The notes: a model not told the origin generated them from the sequence alone. Counted from the stretch's first letter, positions 1 through 6,215 are shown. The stretch: 6,908 nucleotides of DNA from Treponema sp. (GCA_031273405.1 JAISRW010000015.1:1-6908); one strand, 5' to 3'. A program made the numbers and translations.

Positions 1-105
1 TCGGGGACATGTCCCCGGCCGTCGGGGACGTGTCCCCAACCATCGGGGACGTGTCCCCGGCCGTCGGGGACGTGTCCCCAATCATCGGGGGCCGGTTCCC
101 AATTA
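1..105. repeat. 21-bp palindromic tandem repeat array (right end)
   Basis: Five head-to-tail 21-bp units start at 1, 22, 43, 64 and 85. Each of the first four holds GGGGAC-(G/A)T-GTCCCC, a 14-base near-palindrome (perfect in the first unit, GGGGACATGTCCCC), joined by a 7-base spacer that alternates between GGCCG-like and AAYCA-like forms. The fifth unit is degenerate. The array is cut by the left edge, so its true length is unknown. Because 21 is a multiple of three, an open frame runs through it and would encode a heptapeptide repeat (GDVSPAV-like). This frame ends at 230 inside the next gene in another frame, so I do not call it a gene. In RNA each unit could form a 5-bp stem with a CGUG or similar tetraloop. 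I recall similar arrays in treponeme spacers. Function is unknown. Confidence 0.9.
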
Positions 106-140
106 ACCGGGGGCTTCCCCAAAGAGGCGGAAAAGCCGCC
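92..140 (+). other. leader hairpins upstream of the 167-871 gene
   Basis: Two foldbacks follow the tandem array: CCGGTT (92-97) with AACCGG (105-110) around a 7-base loop, and GGCGG (126-130) with CCGCC (136-140) around AAAAG. The second is 12 bases upstream of the Shine-Dalgarno site. They could be leader or attenuator structures, or simply the decayed end of the palindromic array. No promoter of good quality was seen between the array and the gene. Confidence 0.35.
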
Positions 141-152
141 AAAAACCATAAG

Positions 153-160
153 AAAGGAGA
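153..160 (+). promoter_or_regulatory. ribosome binding site deciding the start at 167
   Basis: AAAGGAGA, with GGAG at 156-159, lies 7 bases before the ATG at 167. The ATG at 162 is too close (2 bases) and belongs to the frame that runs through the 21-bp repeats. The spacing therefore supports 167 as the start. Confidence 0.8.
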
Positions 161-166
161 TATGGT

Positions 167-871
167 ATGGCAAGAAGAGATTACATCCCTTCAAACAGCG
201 CGGAATTCGACAGGTTTTTCAAGTTTATGAACCAGTACGTCGCCCAAAAATGCGACGGACAAACCCCGGAGTGGACGCACATCCTCGCCCCGGCCCGAAC
301 GGCCATGGCCGACGCCTACACCGCGTGGTACACAGCCTACAGCCAAACCATCGGCCCACACACGCCGGTGGAAACGGAAGCCAAAAACGACGCGAAAAAA
401 GCCGCCGAGCAGGTCATCCGGCCCTTCGTCCAGCAATACCTCATGTTCCCCCCGGTAACCAACGAAGACCGGACGGCCATGGGCCTCCATAATCCCGATC
501 TCGTCAAAACGCCTGTGCCGAAACCCGTGAATCAGGCGGAGGCGGATCTTACCTTCCCCGGAATTCATTTGGTGGAACTGCAAAAGATCCGCCCCGTCTC
601 AGGGGCCGTCCCCGACCGACGCAGCGACTACGGCGTGCGCATCCACTACGGCATCCTCGACGCCGCTACCGCCAAAGGCCGCATCACCGCCGCCCCCCAA
701 ACCGGCGACGATCTTCCCCACTCGGTCTTTACCCGCCGCAAAAAGCACCGCTTCAACTTCGACGGCAGTTCCGGCAAAACCGTCTACTTCTGCCTCCGCT
801 ACGAAAACGGCAAAGGCGGCGAAGAAGGCCAAGGCCCCTTCGGCCCAATACTGAGCGCGGTTATTCCGTGA
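167..871 (+). CDS. conserved hypothetical protein (treponeme family)
   Basis: This encodes a 234-aa protein of unknown function. I recognise it only as a type of hypothetical protein found in treponemes, with distant relatives elsewhere, that begins with a MARRDYIPS-like motif and ends in SAVIP. There is no signal peptide or membrane segment, so it is probably cytoplasmic. The N-terminal half (about 10-100) is predicted helical and rich in Ala, Tyr and Trp. A central conserved stretch (about 130-165) includes FPGIHLVELQKIRPV. The last 50 residues (FNFDGSSGKTVYFCLRYEN, then GPFGPILSAVIP) look like a beta-sandwich edge, possibly fibronectin type III-like; that is an inference. The start is fixed by a strong ribosome site. 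The gene follows a 21-bp palindromic array, and its stop codon is embedded in a foldback repeat. Its codon choice (mostly AAA for Lys, GGC for Gly) differs from the GGG- and AAG-richer DUF4954 gene, which could mean a different origin. The reading frame is confident; the function is not known. Confidence 0.85.
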   Translation: MARRDYIPSNSAEFDRFFKFMNQYVAQKCDGQTPEWTHILAPARTAMADAYTAWYTAYSQTIGPHTPVETEAKNDAKKAAEQVIRPFVQQYLMFPPVTNEDRTAMGLHNPDLVKTPVPKPVNQAEADLTFPGIHLVELQKIRPVSGAVPDRRSDYGVRIHYGILDAATAKGRITAAPQTGDDLPHSVFTRRKKHRFNFDGSSGKTVYFCLRYENGKGGEEGQGPFGPILSAVIP

Positions 872-926
872 GGCTTTTCCTAAAACTCGGTTAGAGCGAA
901 CCTCCGGTTCCATGGGAAAAGCTCCG
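869..926 (+). repeat. foldback repeat element, copy 1 (on a stop codon)
   Basis: The element starts at the TGA of the upstream gene and continues with GGCTTTTCC. It ends in GGGAAAAGCTCC, so GCTTTTCC (873-880) pairs with GGAAAAGC (915-922). Inside is a second hairpin, GAACC (898-902), loop TCC, GGTTC (906-910). It matches copy 3 (6380-6436) at roughly 49 of 57 positions by eye. There is no U-run after the outer stem, so it is not a textbook intrinsic terminator, although its position just after a stop suggests 3'-end processing or termination. It could also be a REP- or MITE-like repeat. No transposase is seen. Confidence 0.85.
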
Positions 927-930
927 GAGG

Positions 931-1096
931 GTATACATTGTTTTGGGGTCAAAGCAGGGGGGCGCCCGTGCGTTACATAAGGATCAACAACCTCGGGGCA
1001 AGCTCGAACCTGCGGTTCGGCGGGGTATGTTGTTCTCACAAGGTATTTTGACGCAGGGTATGTACCCTTCGCAACGAATCAAAAAGGAGCGGATAT
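931..1096 (+). other. gene-free leader of the TPR gene with small hairpins
   Basis: No convincing gene is present. A perfect hairpin CGAACC-TGC-GGTTCG sits at 1005-1019. Its core resembles the inner hairpin of the foldback repeat just upstream (GAACC-TCC-GGTTC), so it may be a fragment of a related element. A second palindrome, GGGTA-TG-TACCC, lies at 1056-1067. The motif GGGTATRY recurs near 929, 1023 and 1057. A 27-codon frame from GTG 968 to TGA 1051 is open but has no ribosome site. TTGACG at 1048-1053 resembles a -35 box but has no matching -10 box. A promoter for the downstream operon probably lies here but cannot be placed. Confidence 0.5.
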
Positions 1097-2047
1097 ATGA
1101 AGCGCCGGTTACCATGGGGATTTGTCGTTTCTTTCGCGGTTTTTTTATGTTTCGCCCGGTGCGCGGGAACGCCTTCGGGGGAGGGCGCACCCGGGGCAAC
1201 GGAAAACGCCCTGGACCGCCGCGCCGAAGGCCCATTGGACGAGGCCGCCGCCGATGACACCCAGGCGCCCAGGATAAACCCGGATGACGCCGGAGCCTAC
1301 AACAACCGGGGAAACACATACTACCAACAAGGCGGCTACGCCCAGGCCGCCGCGGATTACACCCAGGCGATCAGGATAAATCCGAATGACGCCGGAGCCT
1401 ATTACAACCGGGGAAACACATACTACCAGCAAGGCGATTATGACCGGGCCGCCGCGGATTACACCCAGGCGCTCAGGATAAACCCTGATTTTGCCGAAGC
1501 CTATAACAGCCGGGGGCTCGCATACTACCAAAAGGGCGATTATGACCGGGCCGCCGCCGATTACACCCAGGCGCTCAGAATAAACCCGGATGACGCCGGC
1601 GCTTATCACAACCGAGGAGCCGTATACAGCAAAAAGGGCGATTATGACCGGGCCGCCGCCGATTACACCCAGGCGCTCAAAATAAACCCGGATGACGCCG
1701 GCGCTTATTACAACCGGGGAGCCGTATACAGCAGAAAGTACGACTATGACCGGGCCGCCGCCGATTACACCCAGGCGCTCAGAATAAACCCGGATGATGC
1801 GGCCGCCTATTACAACCGGGGGCTCGCATACCACGGCAAAGGCGGCTATGACCTGGCTATCGCCGATTATACCCAGGCGCTCAGGATAAACCCGAATTTT
1901 GTCGAAGCCTATAACAACCGGGGAAACGCATACTACCGCTTAGGCAGCTACGCCCAGGCCGCCGCGGATTTTGAAGCCGTGCTGCGCATGAACCCGAATC
2001 ATGTTAACGCAAAACAAGCTCTTGAGCGTGCACGGGAAAGGCGGTAG
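1097..2047 (+). CDS. exported TPR-repeat protein, possible lipoprotein
   Basis: This is a 316-aa protein. Residues 1-22 form an export signal: MKRR, then a hydrophobic core, then Cys18 and Cys22. Cys22 (context FARC) is a candidate lipid-attachment site, but Arg at -1 is a poor lipobox, so secretion or lipidation is inferred. A low-complexity Ala/Glu/Asp linker follows (about 23-59). Seven 34-residue tetratricopeptide repeats occupy 60-297, each of the form INPDDAGAYYNRG..YY..GDYDRAAADYTQALR. A C-terminal cap of 19 residues closes the solenoid. TPR proteins act as protein-binding scaffolds, here probably in the periplasm or on the envelope; the partner is unknown. The ATG is 7 bases after AAAAAGGAG (1081-1089). 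The next gene starts 18 bases downstream, suggesting co-transcription. The repeats are nearly identical in DNA as well as protein, so copy number may vary between strains or be collapsed in an assembly. Confidence 0.92.
   Translation: MKRRLPWGFVVSFAVFLCFARCAGTPSGEGAPGATENALDRRAEGPLDEAAADDTQAPRINPDDAGAYNNRGNTYYQQGGYAQAAADYTQAIRINPNDAGAYYNRGNTYYQQGDYDRAAADYTQALRINPDFAEAYNSRGLAYYQKGDYDRAAADYTQALRINPDDAGAYHNRGAVYSKKGDYDRAAADYTQALKINPDDAGAYYNRGAVYSRKYDYDRAAADYTQALRINPDDAAAYYNRGLAYHGKGGYDLAIADYTQALRINPNFVEAYNNRGNAYYRLGSYAQAAADFEAVLRMNPNHVNAKQALERARERR
1241..1987 (+). repeat. 102-bp coding minisatellite (TPR units) with a half-unit remnant
   Basis: Seven full 102-bp units start at 1274, 1376, 1478, 1580, 1682, 1784 and 1886. 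Units 4 and 5 differ at only about 7 of 102 bases. Just before the first full unit, 1241-1273 closely matches the last 33 bases of a unit (it carries GCCGCCGCCGAT and ACACCCAGGCGC) but reads EAAADDTQAPR instead of RAAADYTQALR. This looks like the tail of an eighth unit joined to the linker, decayed by two amino-acid changes plus one at its edge. Expansion and contraction by unequal recombination is the simplest explanation. Confidence 0.9.
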
Positions 2048-2065
2048 AATAGGATTATTCGACTG

Positions 2066-4258
2066 ATGAAAGAAACGGTTATACTGCCCTCGAAAAGGTA
2101 CGGCTATGATTTTATTCCTCCCCAATACATCCCCCAGGGCAGGGACGAATACTGGCTGCGGGACAGCCGGGCGGGGGGGGACGGCCGGCGGCATCTGAGG
2201 CCCGGGGAGGTCGAGGTGCTGGTCAAGAACGGCAACCGCTGCCCCTCCTGGGACGATTTCCTGGTGAGCGACCCCTTCGACCCTTCCCTTATAGGGAATT
2301 CGGCCTTTTACGGCCTCGTGCGCCTGGGAGCCCTGGAGGAGGCCCTCCTCAAACACCACGATTTCACCGTCCCCGCAGGGATCTGGAACAGTACCGTCAT
2401 CTCCTGCGACATAGGCCCCGGCACGGCCGTCAGGGACTGCGGCTATATTTCCCACTATATCATCGGGGAGCGCTGCATACTCTCCAGGATCGACGAGATG
2501 CAGGCCACCAACCACGCCAAATTCGGCAACGGCGTCGTCAAGGACGGCGAGGGGGAGGAGGTCCGGGTGTGGATAGACGTGATGAACGAAGCCGGGGGCC
2601 GCTCGGTGCTGCCCTTCGCGGCGATGCTCCCGGCGGACGCCTTCCTCTGGGCCGCCTACCGGGACGACCGTGAACTGGGCGAAAGGCTCAAGGCTATAAC
2701 CCAGAAAAGCTACGGCGGGCGGCGGGGGGCCTACGGGGAAGTGGGGGCGGGCTCGGTGATCAAGAGCTGCCGGATCATCAAAGACGTCTTTGTCGGCGAG
2801 GGGGCCTATATCAAGGGGGCCAACAAGCTCAAAAACATCAGCGTCCTTTCTTCCGAAACCGAGCCGACCCAGATAGGGGAGGGGGTGGAGATGATCAACG
2901 GCATCGTGGGATACGGCTGCCGCGCCTTCTACGGCGCCAAGGCGGTGCGCTTCGTCATGGGCCGGAACTGCAGCCTCAAATACGGGGCCCGGCTCATTCA
3001 CTCAGTCCTGGGGGACAACTCCACCGTGTCCTGTTGCGAGATTCTCAACAATCTCATCTTTCCGGTCCACGAGCAGCACCACAACAATTCCTTCCTTATC
3101 GCCAGCCTCGTTCAGGGGATGAGCAACATGGCCGCGGGAGCCACCATCGGGAGCAACCACAACAGCCGGGCCAACGACGGGGAACTCCGGGCGGGCCGGG
3201 GCTTCTGGCCGGGCCTCTCGGTGACCCTCAAGCATCCGAGCCGCTTCGCCAGCTTCGTCCTGATCGCCAAGGGGGATTACCCCAGGGAGCTTGACATCAA
3301 GCTCCCTTTCTCCTTGGTGAACAACAACACCCGCCTGGACAGGCTGGAGGTCATGCCGGCCTATTTCTGGATCTATAACCTCTACGCCCTGGAGCGGAAT
3401 TCCTGGAAGGCCGCCGCCAGGGACAGGCGGAAGATAAAGAACCAGCATATCGAGACCGACTATCTCGCCCCGGACACGGCGGAGGAAATCGTCGGGGCCC
3501 TGGCCCTCCTGGAGCGGTGGATGGCCGCGGCGGGCCTCCCGGCGGAAAGCCCGGCACAGGGGGAGGACGAGGGGGACCCGGAATACGAGCTCCCCGCCGG
3601 GGACCTCCCGGAGGGCGAAGACTCGGTCCCCGCCGAAGGGCTTGAAAGACGGCGGCGGGGGGCGGTGGTCCTCAAGCCCCGGAGGGCCTGCCAGGCCTAC
3701 CGGCAGATGCTCCGGTATTACGCGGCCAAGTCCCTGGCCGGCTACCTCCTCTCCCGGCCCGCCCCCAGCTACGGTGAACTGGCGGCGGAAATGGGAGGCG
3801 GAGCCCGGGAATGGGTCAACCTGGGGGGTCAGATAGCCCCGGCCTTCAGGGTGGACGAACTGCGCCGGAGGATACGGGAGGGGGAGGCCGCCTCCTGGGA
3901 AGGGATCCACGCTTATTACGACGGGATGGCCGCCGCCTATCCCCTGGACAGGGCCCGGCAGGGCTGGGAAATCTACCGCTTCCTCTTTCCCAAGGCCGCC
4001 GCCCATCCCCTGGAAAGCCGGGAGGCCCTTATCGGGGAACTTGAAACCCTCGTGCGCACCAGAAGCTGGATAAGCGGGCAGGTGTACGCGAGCCGGGCCA
4101 AGGACTTCGACGATCCTTTCAGGGGGATTACCTACAGGAACGGCGAGGAAATGCGGGCCGTGGCCGGCGGCGCGGAGGACGGCTTTGTCCGGCTGGTCCG
4201 GGAGGGCGAAAAGGTCTTCGCCGAATCGATAAAAAGACTTATAAAGGGGTTGATCTGA
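2066..4258 (+). CDS. DUF4954-family left-handed beta-helix protein
   Basis: This 730-aa protein is recognised as DUF4954 family, which occurs in treponemes and Bacteroidetes and has no proven function that I know of. Two blocks of hexapeptide-type repeats (about 105-150 and 225-400), with short runs such as NSTVISCDIGPGTAV and VGAGSVIKSCRIIKDVFVG, suggest a left-handed parallel beta-helix. That fold is shared with GlmU/LpxA-type acyl- and nucleotidyl-transferases, so sugar or acyl transfer is an inference. The segment HNSRANDGELRAGRGFWPG (about 367-385) is distinctive and rich in possible catalytic His, Asn and Asp residues. An acidic Pro/Glu/Gly linker (about 489-532) separates the helix from a mainly alpha-helical C-terminal part. 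No signal peptide is present, so it is probably cytoplasmic. The ATG has only a weak AGGA (2051-2054) 11 bases upstream, so translation may depend on coupling to the TPR gene. The mgtC-like gene follows after 2 bases. Confidence 0.88.
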   Translation: MKETVILPSKRYGYDFIPPQYIPQGRDEYWLRDSRAGGDGRRHLRPGEVEVLVKNGNRCPSWDDFLVSDPFDPSLIGNSAFYGLVRLGALEEALLKHHDFTVPAGIWNSTVISCDIGPGTAVRDCGYISHYIIGERCILSRIDEMQATNHAKFGNGVVKDGEGEEVRVWIDVMNEAGGRSVLPFAAMLPADAFLWAAYRDDRELGERLKAITQKSYGGRRGAYGEVGAGSVIKSCRIIKDVFVGEGAYIKGANKLKNISVLSSETEPTQIGEGVEMINGIVGYGCRAFYGAKAVRFVMGRNCSLKYGARLIHSVLGDNSTVSCCEILNNLIFPVHEQHHNNSFLIASLVQGMSNMAAGATIGSNHNSRANDGELRAGRGFWPGLSVTLKHPSRFASFVLIAKGDYPRELDIKLPFSLVNNNTRLDRLEVMPAYFWIYNLYALERNSWKAAARDRRKIKNQHIETDYLAPDTAEEIVGALALLERWMAAAGLPAESPAQGEDEGDPEYELPAGDLPEGEDSVPAEGLERRRRGAVVLKPRRACQAYRQMLRYYAAKSLAGYLLSRPAPSYGELAAEMGGGAREWVNLGGQIAPAFRVDELRRRIREGEAASWEGIHAYYDGMAAAYPLDRARQGWEIYRFLFPKAAAHPLESREALIGELETLVRTRSWISGQVYASRAKDFDDPFRGITYRNGEEMRAVAGGAEDGFVRLVREGEKVFAESIKRLIKGLI

Positions 4259-4260
4259 TT

Positions 4261-4947
4261 ATGGGATCCTCTTCGTTAACCGAGTTTGATATTATCTTCC
4301 GCCTGGTTCTGGGTTTTACCGCCGGGGCGATCATAGGCTTTGAGCGGTCCAGCAGGCGGCAGGTGGCGGGGCTGAGGACCCACATCCTCATCGCTCTGGG
4401 GGCCACCCTGCTGATGCTTCTGTCGATATGGCTGCCCCAGACCTTCACGGACATGAAGAACGGCGACCCCGGCCGCATCGCGGCCCAGGTTGTCTCGGGC
4501 ATAGGCTTTCTGGGCGCCGGGGCTATCATCCGCCTGGGCAACAATGTGCGGGGGCTTACCACCGCCGCCTCCCTCTGGTTTGTGGCGGCCGTGGGCCTGA
4601 CCATCGGAGGGGGCATGTTTATCGCCGCCGCCGTGGCCGAGACGCTGAGCCTGGTCACCCTGATACTGCTGGGCATGCTGGAAAAGCGCATCTTCCCCAC
4701 CGAGCGCTTCAAGCTCCTGGAAATTTCCTATAAAAACAACAGCCCGGACACGAAAGAAACCCTGGATATCATAAAAAGCGCGGGCATCCAGATCCAGTCG
4801 GTAGACGTGAACCAGGGTTCCAAAGAAAAGGGAACCAAGCTCCGCCTCCTGGTCAGGATACCCAGCGCCTCGGATATCGCTTCCCTGGCCAGGGAGATAA
4901 AATCCTCAGGAAGCGTGGGCAAGGTAGAGATAAAGGAAAAATACTGA
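4261..4947 (+). CDS. MgtC/SapB-family inner-membrane protein
   Basis: This 228-aa protein has the length and layout usual for the MgtC/SapB family. Hydrophobic segments lie at about 9-28, 42-60, 73-91, 100-118 and 119-139, followed by a soluble C-terminal domain (about 143-228) that looks like the ACT-type regulatory domain of MgtC proteins. Family hallmarks visible are GFERSSRRQVAGLRTH (26-41), the GIGFLGAGAII motif (80-90) and NVRGLTTAASLW (95-106). In Salmonella and Mycobacterium MgtC supports growth in low magnesium and survival in macrophages. Most bacterial homologues have no proven role, so I give no gene symbol. The start ATG lies 2 bases after the previous stop. The likely ribosome site AAAGGGG (4243-4249) is inside the DUF4954 gene, implying translational coupling. 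The stop codon is embedded in a foldback. Confidence 0.93.
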   Translation: MGSSSLTEFDIIFRLVLGFTAGAIIGFERSSRRQVAGLRTHILIALGATLLMLLSIWLPQTFTDMKNGDPGRIAAQVVSGIGFLGAGAIIRLGNNVRGLTTAASLWFVAAVGLTIGGGMFIAAAVAETLSLVTLILLGMLEKRIFPTERFKLLEISYKNNSPDTKETLDIIKSAGIQIQSVDVNQGSKEKGTKLRLLVRIPSASDIASLAREIKSSGSVGKVEIKEKY

Positions 4948-4993
4948 GGCTTTTCCAAAACCCGGCGCGGCCGGGGTCCGGCGGGAAAGCCCG
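4945..4993 (+). repeat. foldback element, copy 2 (diverged), possible terminator
   Basis: The element begins at the TGA of the mgtC-like gene with the same TGAGGCTTTTCC as copy 1. GGCTTTTCC (4948-4956) pairs with GGGAAAGCC (4983-4991) through one G-U pair. The interior has diverged to CCCGG-CGCGG-CCGGG, a different sequence that keeps an internal hairpin. The kept structure with changed sequence suggests selection on folding, or a separate terminator-like structure that happens to share its 5' arm. It separates the TPR/DUF4954/MgtC run from the NYN gene. Confidence 0.65.
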
Positions 4994-5013
4994 CTCATGA
5001 AGGCGGCATAGGC

Positions 5014-5955
5014 ATGGAGAAGAAATTTTTGGATATTCTGCGCATAGGCATATTCTACGACGGATATTATTTTTACAAGGTCAGCAACTACTACAAATAC
5101 GAGCATGAAAGAAAGGCGCGGATCAGTATCTCGGGCTTGCAGGACTTTATCAGGAACGAAGTGGCGAGGCTGACAAAGATGGACAAGCGCCAGTGCCAGA
5201 TTATCGAGGCCCATTATTTCAAGGGCCGCTCTTCGGCCAGGGAGCTGGGCGAGAAGGTCCAGAGCGAGCGTGTCTTCGAGGATATCCTGATGCGGGAGAA
5301 TATTGTCACCCACTACCTGCCCCTGCGCTATGTGGGAGACAGCAACACGGCCCAGGAGAAGGGCATTGACGTGTGGCTTGCCCTTGAAGCCTACGAGCTT
5401 TCCATCTACAAGCACTTCGATATCCTGGTGCTGGTGGCCGGGGACGGCGATTATGTCCCCCTGGTCCGCAAGCTCCATACCCTGGGGACCCAGGTAGTCC
5501 TTTTGTGCTGGGACTTTGCCTATCACAACGAGGACGGGTATCCGGTCGAGACAAAGACCTCCCGCCAGCTTATGGAAGAAGTCTTTCATCCTGTTTTCAT
5601 GGACCAGCATATAAACCAGTCCAACAACGAGTTCATCAGAAACCTTTTCGTACCCGACAGGACCGTGGAAAAAGACCCTGCCTTGCCCGGCTTTCCTGCG
5701 GCGGTGGAGGTTCCGCCGGAACAGCCTGACGAGTACGAATCGGCCATCCTTACCATCAACGTGAACGGCTTCGGTTTTATCAGGGACGAGGAATCGAACA
5801 ACGTGTTCTTTCATTACAGTTCCATCACGAACCGCGATTTCTCCGAGATCCAGGCCGGCATGAAGGTGAAGTATACCCGCGAAGAGGACGCCCCCCGCAG
5901 CAAGCGCGAGGAAGCGCCCCGGTACAAGGCGGTCAAGGTGACCGTAATGGACTAA
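5014..5955 (+). CDS. NYN-domain (PIN-like) protein with C-terminal cold-shock domain
   Basis: This 313-aa protein is a predicted RNA-processing or RNA-binding nuclease. The NYN/LabA-like PIN domain spans about 8-195. Its acidic metal-binding residues are visible as FYDG (Asp16), KGIDVWL (Asp119) and AGDGDY (Asp144 and Asp146). NYN domains are related to the PIN and FLAP nucleases and typically cut RNA with Mg or Mn; activity here is inferred. A Pro/Glu linker (about 205-240) leads to an OB-fold cold-shock-like domain (about 241-313) with the RNA-binding motifs NGFGFIR (RNP1-like) and NVFFHYSSI (RNP2-like). A KREEAPRYK-like basic stretch precedes the last strand. No signal peptide is present. 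The start has GAAGG (4999-5003) 10 bases upstream. The ATG at 4997 stops after four codons and is rejected. The gene is separated from the mgtC-like gene by the foldback, so it may have its own promoter. Confidence 0.92.
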   Translation: MEKKFLDILRIGIFYDGYYFYKVSNYYKYEHERKARISISGLQDFIRNEVARLTKMDKRQCQIIEAHYFKGRSSARELGEKVQSERVFEDILMRENIVTHYLPLRYVGDSNTAQEKGIDVWLALEAYELSIYKHFDILVLVAGDGDYVPLVRKLHTLGTQVVLLCWDFAYHNEDGYPVETKTSRQLMEEVFHPVFMDQHINQSNNEFIRNLFVPDRTVEKDPALPGFPAAVEVPPEQPDEYESAILTINVNGFGFIRDEESNNVFFHYSSITNRDFSEIQAGMKVKYTREEDAPRSKREEAPRYKAVKVTVMD

Positions 5956-5960
5956 GCCCC

Positions 5961-5983
5961 CCGGATGGGTCCGGCAAAGCCGG
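5961..5983 (+). terminator. possible weak terminator after the NYN gene
   Basis: Two mutually exclusive hairpins lie just past the stop: CCGGA-TGGG-TCCGG (5961-5974) and CCGGC-AAA-GCCGG (5971-5983). A C/T-rich stretch follows, with TTTT only at 6001-6004. The structure is GC-rich but the U-run is distant, so termination is tentative. Confidence 0.3.
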
Positions 5984-6035
5984 CGCTCCTCCCTTCTCCG
6001 TTTTAGCGGCCCTTCATAAGGCGGCGGGCGATGGC

Positions 6036-6065
6036 TTGACTAAACTTCGGTTTCCGTTCTAAATT
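6036..6065 (+). promoter_or_regulatory. sigma-70-type promoter for the tRNA gene
   Basis: TTGACT (6036-6041) and TAAATT (6060-6065) are separated by 18 bases. They match the -35 consensus at 5 of 6 and the -10 consensus at 4 of 6. Transcription would begin near 6072, about 70 bases before the tRNA, leaving a leader to be processed. It is the best promoter-like pair I found on the + strand of this window. Confidence 0.55.
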
Positions 6066-6076
6066 AAGATGGTGGT

Positions 6077-6130
6077 GTTCCGGAACTTAGGTTCAGGGAA
6101 GCGGCTTGCTTGTCCGGAACCAGGATCAGG
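6077..6130. repeat. pair of TCCGGAAC repeats in the tRNA leader
   Basis: TCCGGAAC occurs at 6079-6086 and 6113-6120, each followed after a few bases by TCAGG (6093-6097 and 6126-6130). The first copy sits in the palindrome GTTCCGGAAC (6077-6086). The pair may form a stem or mark a binding site. It could also be chance in a short GC-rich spacer. Confidence 0.35.
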
Positions 6131-6142
6131 CATTATGCAAAT

Positions 6143-6215
6143 GGGGAATTAGCTCAGTTGGTAGAGCGATAGGTTCGCAATCTATAGGCCGGGGGTTCGA
6201 ATCCCCCATTCTCCA
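6143..6215 (+). tRNA. tRNA-Ala (anticodon CGC)
   Basis: A complete cloverleaf can be drawn. The acceptor stem is GGGGAAT (6143-6149) with ATTCTCC (6208-6214). The D arm is GCTC-AGTTGGTA-GAGC, the anticodon stem ATAGG/TCTAT, the loop TTCGCAA with CGC at 6176-6178, the variable loop AGGCC, and the T arm GGGGG-TTCGAAT-CCCCC. Acceptor pair 3-70 is G-U, the alanine identity element, which agrees with anticodon CGC reading GCG. The discriminator is A6215. CCA is not encoded (TCC follows), so a CCA-adding enzyme is needed. An integrase remnant starts 95 bases downstream, so the 3' end of this gene is a likely attachment site. Confidence 0.95.

Noticed and set aside
1..105. CRISPR array
   Set aside because: The units are directly adjacent 21-mers with 7-base internal linkers and no unique spacers, and no cas genes are visible.
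9..230. Open frame through the 21-bp repeats (73 codons)
   Set aside because: It is open only because the repeat length is a multiple of three. Its 3' half overlaps the start of the well-supported gene at 167 in a different frame, and the ATG at 162 in this frame is poorly spaced from the ribosome site. It might be the end of an upstream gene, which cannot be judged from this window.
968..1051. 27-codon frame from GTG in the TPR leader
   Set aside because: There is no Shine-Dalgarno site, and the frame covers a hairpin. The peptide is not recognised.
1145..1834. Long minus-strand frame opposite the TPR gene
   Set aside because: It is the antisense shadow of the 102-bp repeats: a repetitive Val/Gly/Ile peptide whose period matches the TPR units, with no ribosome site.
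1940..3001. 353-codon minus-strand frame opposite the DUF4954 gene
   Set aside because: High GC keeps antisense frames open. The peptide has no recognisable domain, and the + strand gene has clear family features over the same bases. The 334-codon frame at 3002-4006 is rejected for the same reason.
4906..5814. 302-codon minus-strand frame opposite the NYN gene
   Set aside because: The + strand holds the NYN and cold-shock motifs, while the antisense peptide shows none. It is an antisense shadow.
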